This document shows, one piece after another, positions 17,133 to 24,788 of a stretch of 40,588 nucleotides of DNA; positions within the stretch are counted from its first letter, which is position 1; the number at the start of each line of letters is the position of its first letter. The notes under the pieces were generated by a model. The model did no database searches, had not been told where the DNA came from, and saw only the letters and a program-made list of their open reading frames with translations. Origin of the DNA: a virus; the IMG/VR virus record IMGVR_UViG_3300042320_000182, positions 1 through 40,588 of that record, one strand, 5' to 3'. The translations under genes were made by a program, and so were the position numbers.

Positions 17133-17352
17133 TACCACCCTCCATAAGCTCAATAGCTTTATTCAAATACCACCTAGCTTTCTTGGCATCTTCAAGTGTT
17201 TTACCCTTGTGCATCATTCGCATAGTGTACTTTAATACGTTACCCCTGCAATGGGCAATAGCACCTTCTTTCCCAAGTACATCACAAATGACATCGATAG
17301 TTTCATACTTGCCATAGTTGTAATGTGCAGGGCTATTTACCATGTCAGACAT
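17119..17352 (-). CDS. DUF3310 family protein
   Basis: The 77-aa protein matches the DUF3310 pattern: N-terminal VNSPAHYNYGKYETIDVI, a central AHCRGNVLKYTMR helix, and DAKKARWYLNKAIELM at the end. These proteins are common in phages of many hosts, often next to nucleotide-metabolism or replication genes; their function is not established. AGGGG lies eight bases before the ATG within the end of the upstream gene, and the start shares a base with the upstream stop (TAATG). Confidence 0.88.
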   Translation of the reverse strand: MSDMVNSPAHYNYGKYETIDVICDVLGKEGAIAHCRGNVLKYTMRMMHKGKTLEDAKKARWYLNKAIELMEGGSETT

Positions 17353-17708
17353 TATGCATTCCCCTTAGTCTTAGTCCAAGCATGTAGCTTGTACACATTG
17401 TTTGAGGAATCGATCATGCTCTCTACTTCATCTAAGGTGTCTTGATCTAAGTGTTCACCATTCTCAATGTTATCCAATGTAACATCTAACACTTGATTGT
17501 AGAAGCCCTCATCAGTGCACAGTAATCTGAAGCAAGTGATCATGAGGTTTGTTACGTCCTCTAAAGCTTCGTTGGATTCCTCACTGTTCTTTTCCCTTGG
17601 CATAACGACAACGTTAAGGTCCATGGTCCCTATCCATTTACCACCTTTAAAGTTAGGTCTGATAACAAGGGCAACATCATCATTTGTAAGTGCGTCATTA
17701 GGAACCAT
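17352..17708 (-). CDS. Hypothetical 118-aa acidic protein
   Basis: AAGGA lies eight bases before the ATG, and the start overlaps the endonuclease I stop by 11 bases. The N-terminal half is beta-like (DDVALVIRPNFKGGKWIGTM, DLNVVVMPRE) and the second half is an acidic helical segment ending in VYKLHAWTKTKGNA. The last codons contain the ribosome binding site of the DUF3310 gene. I recognise the general type from T7-like marine phages but no function. Confidence 0.73.
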   Translation of the reverse strand: MVPNDALTNDDVALVIRPNFKGGKWIGTMDLNVVVMPREKNSEESNEALEDVTNLMITCFRLLCTDEGFYNQVLDVTLDNIENGEHLDQDTLDEVESMIDSSNNVYKLHAWTKTKGNA

Positions 17709-18171
17709 CTTTCTTATCCTTAAAGATTGTTAACTTTTCAATTACGTAATTCTTAGGGTCTTCTTGTGCCCATGAGTCAGGTACAAGTTTTACTGCATAC
17801 TGAAATCCATTCTTATTGCACCAATCTCCATACGTAGTTTTAGATGTCTTACTAAGCTTTCTGTCTGCACGTTCAAACACAAACCTTATGTCTAAGTGAG
17901 GGTGTTGTTTCTTAACAAGTAAGTGCTTACGCCTATCCTGTGCAGTAAACAATCCCTTTGTTTCAATAATAACACCATTAGGAAGCAGGAAGTCTGGTGT
18001 GTACTTTCGGTACATCAGATCTTCCCACTCTATCTTAATAGCCTCGTACTTAGCTGCAATGCCTTGGTGCTTAAACTGCTCTTGCACTTTAATCTCAAGG
18101 CTACTACGGAATCCATATGCCTTGCCTACTGCCCATGCCTTACGGGTATCATGTATTGTCTTTACTTTCAT
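17698..18171 (-). CDS. T7-type endonuclease I (Holliday junction resolvase)
   Basis: This enzyme resolves branched DNA during phage replication, recombination and packaging. The protein aligns by eye with T7 gp3: SLE with Glu26, YTPDFLLPNG with Asp60, and IIETKG with Glu70 and Lys72. The spacing (Asp to Glu 10, Glu to Lys 2) is identical to the T7 catalytic set. Further on, HPHLDIRFVFERADRKL and YGDWCNKNGFQYA match the T7 pattern. I chose ATG 18171 (157 aa) and not the open frame to 18423, because the extension has no family character and lies over the exonuclease gene. The start overlaps the exonuclease 3' end by 23 bases. Confidence 0.93.
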   Translation of the reverse strand: MKVKTIHDTRKAWAVGKAYGFRSSLEIKVQEQFKHQGIAAKYEAIKIEWEDLMYRKYTPDFLLPNGVIIETKGLFTAQDRRKHLLVKKQHPHLDIRFVFERADRKLSKTSKTTYGDWCNKNGFQYAVKLVPDSWAQEDPKNYVIEKLTIFKDKKDGS

Positions 18172-19021
18172 TTTCTTTTTTCTTGATAAAGACGTACGAG
18201 ACAGTGGGGGGATTTTCTGCCCTTGAGACAAGTGATGGTCTTTCCTCAAGCCCTTCCCAACATGCGTACCTGTAACTGCACCATTGACACTCTTTGCCGA
18301 GTATCTTATTCCCTGTCGGTTTATTGTAGTAAGTTTCTTCTTGTTCCTCATAACATCTACGGAATACATTCTCCTCAAGTTCTGCGGCGATTGCTTTGAT
18401 ATTCTCCGCATGTGAGTCAACATTTAAACCATCAGCAGCTACATATTTAAACTGACCTGTAGCTTTATTGATGACCCACCATCCACCTGCCTCAATGCCC
18501 ATGGCTTTAGCATAACCTGCAAGCTGAGCTAAATAGCCAAAGGAATCCATGTTAGCTAATGTTTCATAAGACTTAAACTTATTCTCATAGGACCAGGGTG
18601 AGGCAGATTTAACGTCATCTACCCTACCGTCCATGATCACATCAGGTGTGCCATGAATCTTGTGCTCACCTAAGTCTAGCGTTACTTTGGTTCCATCTGC
18701 ATATGAGACACCTGCTTGAGTAAGCAATCCCTTGAACACAGCTTCAATGATGTCACCTATAAGCATGTTCATGACAAAATTTGTACTGTGTGGGATTGCC
18801 TTCTCTGGTTGATTCTTATCGAACCATAACTGGCAGTATGCCCTACCTACATTAGACATACGCAATGTAAATGCATTGTCTAACTTGTCAACAAACTGCC
18901 GAGTTAAGGCAGCACGTATATCCTCCACAATCTGTTCAACTACTTGTGGTGAAAGTGTACTCTCACCATGACGTATGTTAGAAAGATATTGATGTATCTT
19001 AAGCTCGGCAGGATGATCCAT
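18149..19021 (-). CDS. Cas4/RecB-like PD-(D/E)XK exonuclease with Fe-S cysteines
   Basis: The 290-aa protein has a nuclease core GTPDVIMDG (Asp127), then DDVKSASPW with Asp136-x-Lys138, and a Q-x-x-x-Y motif at Gln166-Tyr170. Cys63 and the C-terminal set Cys245, Cys248 and Cys254 (ECQWCSYRYAC) give the four cysteines that bind an iron-sulphur cluster in Cas4 and AddB-type nucleases. In T7-like phages the equivalent exonuclease degrades DNA and supports recombination. Placement between a putative ssDNA-binding protein and endonuclease I supports that role. No clear Shine-Dalgarno sequence precedes the ATG. Confidence 0.9.
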   Translation of the reverse strand: MDHPAELKIHQYLSNIRHGESTLSPQVVEQIVEDIRAALTRQFVDKLDNAFTLRMSNVGRAYCQLWFDKNQPEKAIPHSTNFVMNMLIGDIIEAVFKGLLTQAGVSYADGTKVTLDLGEHKIHGTPDVIMDGRVDDVKSASPWSYENKFKSYETLANMDSFGYLAQLAGYAKAMGIEAGGWWVINKATGQFKYVAADGLNVDSHAENIKAIAAELEENVFRRCYEEQEETYYNKPTGNKILGKECQWCSYRYACWEGLEERPSLVSRAENPPTVSYVFIKKKENESKDNT

Positions 19022-19022
19022 G

Positions 19023-19916
19023 TTAGGCAGCTACATCCACATCGACAAACTCTTCCACAAGTTCATCATCTCTATCCTGTGCTTTCTTTGTGGCAGCTTC
19101 GTTATGAGTCTTGATGATGTAATCATTATAATTACTTATCCAGTCATTGAAGTTAGTGAATGTCTCTTGATCCTTATCTTCAAGGGCTACCGTGTTGTTA
19201 AAGTCAATGGTGAACACTGGCGTATAGAAGCTTTCTCCATTGGGCAATGCATGGGCTTCTGTAGCAAGCTGAACCCAGTTCTGGGGTAGGATCCTATTCT
19301 GCTTAGCAAACTGTGTTACCACTGCACCAGCAGATTTAAATGCATCCTTATTATCAATCTCCCAAATGAATGGGATATTGTCAGCTATCTCTACTTGATT
19401 GCCTGCACCATCGAATGCATTGCCGTTGCTGCTGATCTCACCAAACAATACACGTACACGCTTGATAGACTTCATAAGATTCTTGATGTCTTGGGGCAAT
19501 GCATTGTAATCCTTGATCCAGCCAGAGGGTTTACCACAGTTGAACCCACCTGTATTGTCACGCAAGTCTGCATTCAAGTCCTTATCCATGACTGTCTTCA
19601 CGTACTTGTTAGCTTCACCTGGAGCACCTTTAATGAAACGCTTGTACATGAATCGCTGATTGAATAAGCGGATAACTGGGGTAGGTAAATAGTAATCCTT
19701 CTCATCGAAGTTCAGCACATACGAACCTGCATCGATGATCTCTACTTTCTTGAGTTTACCTTTAACTTCTTCTTCACCCATCACAGCTTTGTGGCTGATC
19801 TTAAGACGGGCAAGGTTACTTGCTTTAGCCTTAGACTTCATGTCCACTGCCATGCCCATAGCCTCTGCCATCATTGCAAAGTTGGCATTGTTTACAAGTG
19901 CAATTTCATTACTCAT
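19023..19916 (-). CDS. Putative ssDNA-binding protein (297 aa)
   Basis: AAGGA lies six bases before the ATG. The protein has a structured beta-rich middle (about residues 50-255: SYVLNFDEKDYYLPTPVIRL, RVRVLFGEIS, FYTPVFTIDF) and an acidic tail (DDELVEEFVDVDVAA). An acidic C-terminus that recruits partners is typical of ssDNA-binding proteins such as T7 gp2.5. The gene lies between DNA polymerase and exonuclease, where that function is expected. I do not recognise an OB-fold signature with certainty, so the function is inferred from tail and position. Confidence 0.75.
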   Translation of the reverse strand: MSNEIALVNNANFAMMAEAMGMAVDMKSKAKASNLARLKISHKAVMGEEEVKGKLKKVEIIDAGSYVLNFDEKDYYLPTPVIRLFNQRFMYKRFIKGAPGEANKYVKTVMDKDLNADLRDNTGGFNCGKPSGWIKDYNALPQDIKNLMKSIKRVRVLFGEISSNGNAFDGAGNQVEIADNIPFIWEIDNKDAFKSAGAVVTQFAKQNRILPQNWVQLATEAHALPNGESFYTPVFTIDFNNTVALEDKDQETFTNFNDWISNYNDYIIKTHNEAATKKAQDRDDELVEEFVDVDVAA

Positions 19917-19924
19917 GATTTTCC

Positions 19925-21985
19925 TTAGTTTAAAGTGGTTTGCGGAACTTCTTTTTGCTCAAGCCAATTGTCACCTATCTTTGCTTCCAATGCAAGTGGC
20001 ACATTGAAATCTATCGACCATCTCTTGTTAATGAGATTGATAAGATTAGCCTGAACTTCGTCGATAACTTGTACTACATATTCAATTTCATCTGGGTGTA
20101 TATCAATCACGATTGAATCGTGGACAGAATTTACCACACAACTTTCAAATCGCACAAGACGTTTATGTATCTCCACTAATGCGAGAGGAACAATGTCTGC
20201 AGTTGCGAATGATTGCACTGGATAATTCTTTATCTGTGTGAAGTTTGTAACTGTACCATCCTTCTTACGCTTTGTACCTGGGAATACAAACTCCCTACCT
20301 GAAGGCAACTTAATGTACCCGTAGTTAAGTACCTGCTTAGCTAATCGCTTGTGCCACTCAGCTACTCCTTTATACTTTTCCATAAAGTGGGTGTAGTAAG
20401 CCGACTCTGCAGGTGTTCTTCCGTATCCTGTAGCTCCGTACAAGGGTGCAAAGGTATGTGTTTTAGCTGTCTGTCTAGATGTTGTTTGGCCTGCCTCCGT
20501 AATAACCTTTGCTGTGTACGAGTGAACATCAAATCCTTCTTTGACTTCTTTGATTGCAATTTCATCTTGAGATAAGTAAGCAGCAACCCTGAATTCCAAT
20601 TGAGCAAAGTCAGCTTCCATGATCTTGCCTCCTTCCCACCGAGATAAGAACACTCGCTTTACAGGGAAGGTATTACCCCGTGGCATGTTTTGCATATTAG
20701 GATTAGAACCACTAAACCTAGCAGTTGCTGTGACATGTTGATTCAACCGTACATGTAACATGCCATCAGGTTTAATGAAAGCTGCAATGCCATCCACAAA
20801 GTTACTCAGGTAACTATCCAGGGCAGACAGTCTCCTAAGTCTGCTCAGAAACTCAGAAGCTTCTGGCATGTTCTTTGAAACAGCTACCCTTTCGAGTACT
20901 TCAAGACTGTCTTTGGACGTACTAAATCCATTGGCACTTGCCCACTTGGGGTTGGGTGCTGTGAACTTAAGCCCTGCAACATCTTTCGTCTGCTGATAGA
21001 TAAAGCCTGACCCATTGCACGTAGCGCATTTTGTTGCCCTCTTGAACGCTGATCCATCTTTCTTAACCTTATACACCGTACCTGCACCAGAGCAGTCACT
21101 ACACTGTACAGCTTTAGTTTTGTACAAGGTAACGAAGTTCTGTTTCACTGCTGACCTAAAATCTACATCTGTCATGTAAGGTGTAATAGCAGATATCCAT
21201 CGACTCTTGCTAACAGGTTTCCTGCTGTACACCACCCATGACAATTGCTCTGGGCTATTGAGATTGATAGGCGTATCGCCCATGAGTACATGTACCTTAT
21301 CTTGTAGATACGTTTCAATCTCATTCTTCTCTGTAATAAACTGGTGTCGTACTTCTTCCAGTGCATCAAGGTTAACTTTAAACCCTGCCTGATACATCCT
21401 AGCAAGCACTACAGTGACTTCGTTAGTAAGGTCGATAGTACCCCTTAGACCTGCATCTTCATTGGATTCTAGACGCTTCTGGATGGATTTGTAGACCCAT
21501 TCAGTGGCACCTAAGTCATGGCACAAGTATTCTGAGAGTGTTGCATGAGGGATATCTCGTACTGAGATACCACGCTTGAGATAATCTTTGATGACATCCT
21601 GCTTCTGAACAGGGGATTGGTGTCTTAGTGCCACTGATCCCAGGTCAAGAGGCATAGTTATACCACGTTGTAGGATGTAGTCACTAAGCATGGTGTCAAA
21701 CACTAAGCCTGTGTACTTAAATCCACATTCCCAGAGCCATAGTAAATCGTGAGATATGTTATGACCTACAAGTACTGTGGTTTTATTCAGTGCTTCTTGT
21801 ACAAGATGTCTGCACTTATCAACATCCTCCGACACTTCCGAATGATCGAAGGTATAAACTTGGCAATCTTGGTCAAGGTGTTTAACACCTACCATGACCA
21901 GTGTATTACCTGCCTCAAATGGATCTAAATGTTTCTTGCCATCTCTTACGTTAACTGTGTTCTCTACGTCCAGTACTGTAATCAT
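19925..21985 (-). CDS. DNA polymerase, family A, with DnaJ-like zinc module
   Basis: This is the replicative polymerase. The 3'-5' exonuclease is intact: Asp6 and Glu8 (LDVENT), Asn76 and Asp80 (GHNISHD), Tyr153 and Asp157 (YLCHD). Polymerase motif A is EADFAQLEFR (Asp459). Motif B is RQTAKTHTFAPLYG, with Phe512 at the E. coli 762 position. Motif C is VHDS (Asp623), with Ser in place of the usual Glu. Between the LNSPEQL motif (about 242-248) and GFSTSKDSL (353-361) is an extra segment holding CSDCSGAG (Cys295, Cys298) and CATCNGSG (Cys320, Cys323), a DnaJ-type CxxCxGxG pair. HMO-2011-type phages are known for such a partial DnaJ domain. AGGA lies nine bases before the ATG. Confidence 0.96.
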   Translation of the reverse strand: MITVLDVENTVNVRDGKKHLDPFEAGNTLVMVGVKHLDQDCQVYTFDHSEVSEDVDKCRHLVQEALNKTTVLVGHNISHDLLWLWECGFKYTGLVFDTMLSDYILQRGITMPLDLGSVALRHQSPVQKQDVIKDYLKRGISVRDIPHATLSEYLCHDLGATEWVYKSIQKRLESNEDAGLRGTIDLTNEVTVVLARMYQAGFKVNLDALEEVRHQFITEKNEIETYLQDKVHVLMGDTPINLNSPEQLSWVVYSRKPVSKSRWISAITPYMTDVDFRSAVKQNFVTLYKTKAVQCSDCSGAGTVYKVKKDGSAFKRATKCATCNGSGFIYQQTKDVAGLKFTAPNPKWASANGFSTSKDSLEVLERVAVSKNMPEASEFLSRLRRLSALDSYLSNFVDGIAAFIKPDGMLHVRLNQHVTATARFSGSNPNMQNMPRGNTFPVKRVFLSRWEGGKIMEADFAQLEFRVAAYLSQDEIAIKEVKEGFDVHSYTAKVITEAGQTTSRQTAKTHTFAPLYGATGYGRTPAESAYYTHFMEKYKGVAEWHKRLAKQVLNYGYIKLPSGREFVFPGTKRKKDGTVTNFTQIKNYPVQSFATADIVPLALVEIHKRLVRFESCVVNSVHDSIVIDIHPDEIEYVVQVIDEVQANLINLINKRWSIDFNVPLALEAKIGDNWLEQKEVPQTTLN

Positions 21986-22244
21986 GTTTGTATGTCCTAG
22001 CTGCTGTGAGTTCTTTCTTTAACCGTCTGTGGAATGTCTGCTCATTAAAGTCACCACTAAGCAGTAGATCAACATTCTGTGCATAGGCATAAGCGATACG
22101 CAATCCTACCACAGCTTTCTTAAGTTCAGTCTCCGTTCTAGGATCATCGAATATGTAGCTATCTTTGTTATTGATAGCTGCCTCGATAGCCCCTGCTATG
22201 CGATTGATAGCACCTTGCTGGTATTCATAGAACCCACCACTCAT
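21951..22244 (-). CDS. Hypothetical 97-aa helical protein
   Basis: AGGA lies six bases before the ATG, and the start overlaps the upstream stop (ATGA). The protein is helical (INRIAGAIEAAINNKDSYIF, TELKKAVVGLRIAYAYAQNV) with a basic tail. Its 3' end overlaps the DNA polymerase by 35 bases, and since the polymerase exonuclease motif begins at residue 6, the polymerase cannot start later. No family is recognised. Confidence 0.7.
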   Translation of the reverse strand: MSGGFYEYQQGAINRIAGAIEAAINNKDSYIFDDPRTETELKKAVVGLRIAYAYAQNVDLLLSGDFNEQTFHRRLKKELTAARTYKHDYSTGRREHS

Positions 22245-22450
22245 ACTTCTTCCTCATCACGTATAAGATTAGCTGCGTAGTGAAAGTAGTTGTGCCTATC
22301 GCTAGCTCTTTCATGTAATCGCATTAAGATACTTAGACAATACTCACGTTCAGCCTTAGCACCTGCCATGAATATTGAACGTGTGTTTCTGTTCATGCTG
22401 TCCATGCCGTGTGTCTTACAGTACTCAAGCCATGCTAGATCATGGTTCAT
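22241..22450 (-). CDS. Hypothetical 69-aa protein
   Basis: The ATG overlaps the upstream stop (ATGA), and its ribosome binding site (AAGGGGTGAG) is formed by the last codons of the upstream gene, which encode ARGEQ. The product is helical (HDLAWLEYCKTHGMDSMNRN; AEREYCLSILMRLHERAS), with an AEREYC motif similar to EREACAKVC in neighbouring small proteins. The final residues RDEEEV encode the Shine-Dalgarno sequence (GAGGAAG) of the next gene. Function unknown. Confidence 0.72.
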   Translation of the reverse strand: MNHDLAWLEYCKTHGMDSMNRNTRSIFMAGAKAEREYCLSILMRLHERASDRHNYFHYAANLIRDEEEV

Positions 22451-22728
22451 TGCTCACCCCTTGCTCTGATTGCTTCGGCGCACCGTTTAGCACCTTCAGC
22501 AATACGCAGTAGCCCTTGATTGCCTCGTGGTAGATAAAACGCTTCTTGGTGGTAAGCCTCATTCGCTTCTTCTAAACACAACTTCGCACACGCCTCACGC
22601 TCATGTGCTGCGACAAGGGCAGCGAAGGTTTCAAGTGCTTCTAATGATGGATACATCACGGGTTTGTTAGTCATCATTGGGGCAACACCGGCCTTCATTG
22701 CCATCTTGATTATTTCGTTTGGTGTCAT
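22447..22728 (-). CDS. Small phage cassette protein, EREACAKLC type (93 aa)
   Basis: The sequence begins MTPNEIIKMAMKAGV, has a middle FAALVAAHEREACAKLCLEE and ends CAEAIRARGEQ. This combination is widespread in phages and prophages of proteobacteria as a small protein of unknown function, often in several diverged copies. It matches its neighbour at 22725 in both the N-terminal I-K-M-A-x-x-A-G and the ALVAAHER stretch. AAGGAG lies eight bases before the ATG. Base composition is more GC-rich than most of the window, which fits an acquired cassette. Confidence 0.82.
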   Translation of the reverse strand: MTPNEIIKMAMKAGVAPMMTNKPVMYPSLEALETFAALVAAHEREACAKLCLEEANEAYHQEAFYLPRGNQGLLRIAEGAKRCAEAIRARGEQ

Positions 22729-22970
22729 GTGTTTTTCTCCTTAGCCGTTCTGACATTCCACTTGCAAGCAAGCTCTCCAGACCGAGAATTGCCGACAGGG
22801 ATTAGGTACGGTTCAATGGTCTCGATGAAGGCTTTTCTTTCATGTGCTGCAACAAGTGCGGCGAAGCGTTCAAGGTTCTTAAATAAGCAGAACCGCACAT
22901 CGTTTGTTGGTGACGGGTAAAACTCGATTCCAGCCTCTTTCGCCATCTTGATAATGTCGTCTCTATCCAC
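22725..22970 (-). CDS. Small phage cassette protein, chimera-like (81 aa)
   Basis: The N-terminal part (DDIIKMAKEAGIEFYPSP; FAALVAAHERKAFIE) resembles the product of the next gene downstream (22447-22728). The C-terminal part (LIPVGNSRSGELACKW) is nearly identical to residues in the protein at 23856-24119 (RIPVGNSRSGELACEW). It therefore looks like a recombinant of two cassette families. The start is GTG with AAGGAG seven bases upstream, overlapping the upstream stop by eight bases. Its last codons (KEKNT) form the ribosome binding site of the next gene. Confidence 0.78.
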   Translation of the reverse strand: MDRDDIIKMAKEAGIEFYPSPTNDVRFCLFKNLERFAALVAAHERKAFIETIEPYLIPVGNSRSGELACKWNVRTAKEKNT

Positions 22971-23364
22971 CGTTCTTCTCCTTCAGCTTAGATTCAATCT
23001 CACGAGCAAAATCAAACTGCGTCGGGCCTGTAACAATCACATCGCACTTAAACATCAACTGCGCTATCTCATCATCAGTCAGCCCAACCCATTGCTTTGG
23101 TGGTGCGGTGTAGAGAGGTGATCGACCTTCGCCAGAAGACTTGTAAATGGTTCCACACCCTACTGCATCGAAATGCTCACGCACCTCGTCGATCTTTACC
23201 CACCCTTCAACTGCGTTCCAGTATTCAAACGGCTCTGTCTCCAGTACTTGGCGTAAAACGGCGATGGCTTCGACGTAGTAACTTTTATCGCCTGTTTCCA
23301 TCAGCATATCTGCGCTTGCATCCTCTAGCACTTCTATCGCTTCTTCAATGGCTTCTCTGCTCAT
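22963..23364 (-). CDS. Hypothetical cassette protein (133 aa)
   Basis: I chose ATG 23364 (MSREAIEEAIEVLEDASADM), which overlaps the upstream stop as ATGA and has AAGGAG eight bases upstream. The open frame extends to 23433 only by overlapping the neighbouring gene. The C-terminal half contains PLYTAPPKQWVGLTDDEIAQ, a motif I know from many small phage and prophage proteins (LYTAPP..W.GLTDEEI). Function unknown. Its end (LKEKNGG) carries the Shine-Dalgarno sequence of the next gene. Confidence 0.83.
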   Translation of the reverse strand: MSREAIEEAIEVLEDASADMLMETGDKSYYVEAIAVLRQVLETEPFEYWNAVEGWVKIDEVREHFDAVGCGTIYKSSGEGRSPLYTAPPKQWVGLTDDEIAQLMFKCDVIVTGPTQFDFAREIESKLKEKNGG

Positions 23365-23642
23365 GATAAGAACTCCTTGATGGCCTCGTACACATCCGTG
23401 CGTCCGTGCTGGTCGTTTAAGCGTATGTCCCACCCGGCGTAGCGCATCTCTTTCTCAACCCATCGCAGAAGCGCATGGGCTTTATCTGAATCCCTTATGA
23501 TCGCATCTCGCTCATCGCATACGGCTTCATAAGTCTTTTCCCATACATCAATTCTTTGATTCAATGCTTCGATCTCTGCTTTTGCAGCTTGCAGCGGCGT
23601 CATTCCAGCTTGTTCAGCAAGTTCTTTAATTCGTTCGTTCAT
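23361..23642 (-). CDS. Small cassette protein, MNERIKELAEQAG type (93 aa)
   Basis: The protein begins MNERIKELAEQAGMTPLQAA, the N-terminus of a very common family of small phage proteins. A coiled-coil-like helix follows (AEIEALNQRIDVWEKTYEAV), and the end is RTDVYEAIKEFLS. It shares its N-terminal pattern with the proteins at 23856 and 24116. GGGAAA lies about eight bases upstream of the ATG. Its stop overlaps the next start (ATGA). Function unknown. Confidence 0.78.
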   Translation of the reverse strand: MNERIKELAEQAGMTPLQAAKAEIEALNQRIDVWEKTYEAVCDERDAIIRDSDKAHALLRWVEKEMRYAGWDIRLNDQHGRTDVYEAIKEFLS

Positions 23643-23643
23643 T

Positions 23644-23859
23644 TTATTTTTCCCAATCGCTTAATCCATCCATGTATCGCCAAGAATATGCGGTCCATTG
23701 CAATCCATATTTTTCAATTTCTTTGGCTGCTTTACTTTCATGTATATTTTCCAATCTCATCATTTTGTCATCACTGCGATAGATAATTTCAATGTGTTCA
23801 CAAGGAGCAGTAGGATAATGAGGTTTGATACCTAGTACAATGGGGACCCATGCCATCAT
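23644..23859 (-). CDS. Hypothetical 71-aa protein
   Basis: Two ATG codons follow each other at the start, overlapping the stop of the upstream gene, with GGAG four to seven bases upstream. The protein has a short beta-like N-terminus (MMAWVPIVLGIKPHY), then a helical and aromatic C-terminus (KYGLQWTAYSWRYMDGLSDW). Its stop lies two bases from the next ATG. No family is recognised; the tight junctions on both sides support it as a gene. Confidence 0.68.
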   Translation of the reverse strand: MMAWVPIVLGIKPHYPTAPCEHIEIIYRSDDKMMRLENIHESKAAKEIEKYGLQWTAYSWRYMDGLSDWEK

Positions 23860-24119
23860 TCAACTCCAAAGGTTTCTTTAATCTCGTCCCTAATTTCTTT
23901 CAATGCATCGTAAGTCCACTCACATGCAAGCTCACCGGATCGACTGTTACCTACAGGGATACGATATGTTTCAATCTTATCTATACATTCCCTTACAACC
24001 AACTCAGCGAACTTATCCATAAAGTTTACCTGAGTTTCCCAAGAGTTATTTTGCCCGCTCGGATAAGCTGCTGTAGATTGAGCTGCCTTGTCCCAAAGTT
24101 CCCGGATTCTGTCATTCAT
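23856..24119 (-). CDS. Small cassette protein, RIRELxxxA/FGVE type (87 aa)
   Basis: It begins MNDRIRELWDKAAQSTAAYP, has FAELVVRECIDKIETYRIPV in the middle, then GNSRSGELACEWTYDALKEI, and ends KETFGVE. This is a recognisable small phage family in which the N-terminal helix, the F-A-E-L-[IV]-V-R-E-C helix and an FGVE end recur. It is related to the products at 24116 and, through its C-terminal part, 22725. GGAG lies seven bases upstream. Function unknown. Confidence 0.82.
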   Translation of the reverse strand: MNDRIRELWDKAAQSTAAYPSGQNNSWETQVNFMDKFAELVVRECIDKIETYRIPVGNSRSGELACEWTYDALKEIRDEIKETFGVE

Positions 24120-24382
24120 TCTTTAACTCCAAAGAGATCTTTAAGACCTTGAATGTTGTCGTAACACTTTTCAGCACATATCTCAAAATCTTCTTTAAAG
24201 TTAGGTCTATGCTCAGATGCACTCAAGGAATACAATCTTTCTGCCTCAGTATTTAAGTATTGACAACATTCCTTTACTATCAACTCGGCGAACTTTTTAA
24301 ACTTATCTTCAATGCCCAGTCGTTCCATTTCGGGCTGATGGAAACCAGCCTCGTTAAAAAGTTTTAGGATTCGTTTGTTCAT
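24116..24382 (-). CDS. Small cassette protein, FAELIVKEC/FGVKE type (88 aa)
   Basis: The family pattern MNKRILKLFNEAGF at the N-terminus, FAELIVKECCQYLN in the middle and LKDLFGVKE at the end makes it a paralogue of the 87-aa protein downstream at 23856. The middle portion differs, including SLSASEHRPNFKEDFEICAE. The start overlaps the upstream stop, with GGAG and GAGGA just upstream within the last codons of that gene. Function unknown. Confidence 0.8.
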   Translation of the reverse strand: MNKRILKLFNEAGFHQPEMERLGIEDKFKKFAELIVKECCQYLNTEAERLYSLSASEHRPNFKEDFEICAEKCYDNIQGLKDLFGVKE

Positions 24383-24582
24383 TCCTCAACTCCATATTCT
24401 TGATAAAGTTTACCTAACTCAGCACGAACACGCTCGGACATGGGTCGATATTTGACAGGATGAATAGGATGGTAAACCCATTCCATACCACCCCATACCT
24501 TGCTACTGTCAAATAATCTATCAAGGTCTGTTAGAAATTTAAACCTGGGATCATCCCACATTTTTTCTAATCCTTCATTCAC
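24379..24582 (-). CDS. Hypothetical cassette protein (67 aa)
   Basis: I prefer GTG 24582 (MNEGLEKMWDDPRFKFLTDL), since AAGGGG lies eight bases upstream and the N-terminus then resembles the MNERI family start. A GTG at 24591 overlapping the upstream TGA is the alternative. The C-terminus (VRAELGKLYQEYGVEE) ends like its neighbours (x-FGVE). The middle, WGGMEWVYHPIHPVKYRPMS, is unfamiliar. It is probably a diverged member of the same small-protein group. Confidence 0.7.
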   Translation of the reverse strand: MNEGLEKMWDDPRFKFLTDLDRLFDSSKVWGGMEWVYHPIHPVKYRPMSERVRAELGKLYQEYGVEE

Positions 24583-24587
24583 TGTGC

Positions 24588-24788
24588 TCACCCCTTATAG
24601 TTTACTAATACTTGTAGGCATTCCCATTGCCCCAAAGTAAAACTAACAACACGGTTGTTTATAGTGACATCAAAACCTTCACCATTGTGCCACTCGCATA
24701 CTTCCATAAAGTCACCTGTATCAGCGAAGGGATCGTAAGGTTTAAGCTCAGAGAACCTAGCCTTTCGTGTGTAAATTTCAATAGTCAT
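24588..24788 (-). CDS. Hypothetical 66-aa protein
   Basis: The ATG at 24788 is preferred over a TTG two codons upstream. The protein reads MTIEIYTRKARFSELKPYDP and has a beta-rich second half (VTINNRVVSFTLGQWECLQV). The 3' end carries the GGGGTGAG ribosome binding site for the next gene. It overlaps the upstream gene by 11 bases. No Shine-Dalgarno sequence is obvious, so it may depend on coupling. Function unknown. Confidence 0.65.
   Translation of the reverse strand: MTIEIYTRKARFSELKPYDPFADTGDFMEVCEWHNGEGFDVTINNRVVSFTLGQWECLQVLVNYKG

Noticed and set aside
18172-18423. 84-residue N-terminal extension of endonuclease I
   Set aside because: It lies over the exonuclease gene, and the family similarity begins at the internal Met.
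22447-24582. Small repeated genes as a CRISPR or toxin-antitoxin array
   Set aside because: There are no short regularly spaced DNA repeats, and no toxin or antitoxin motif is recognisable.
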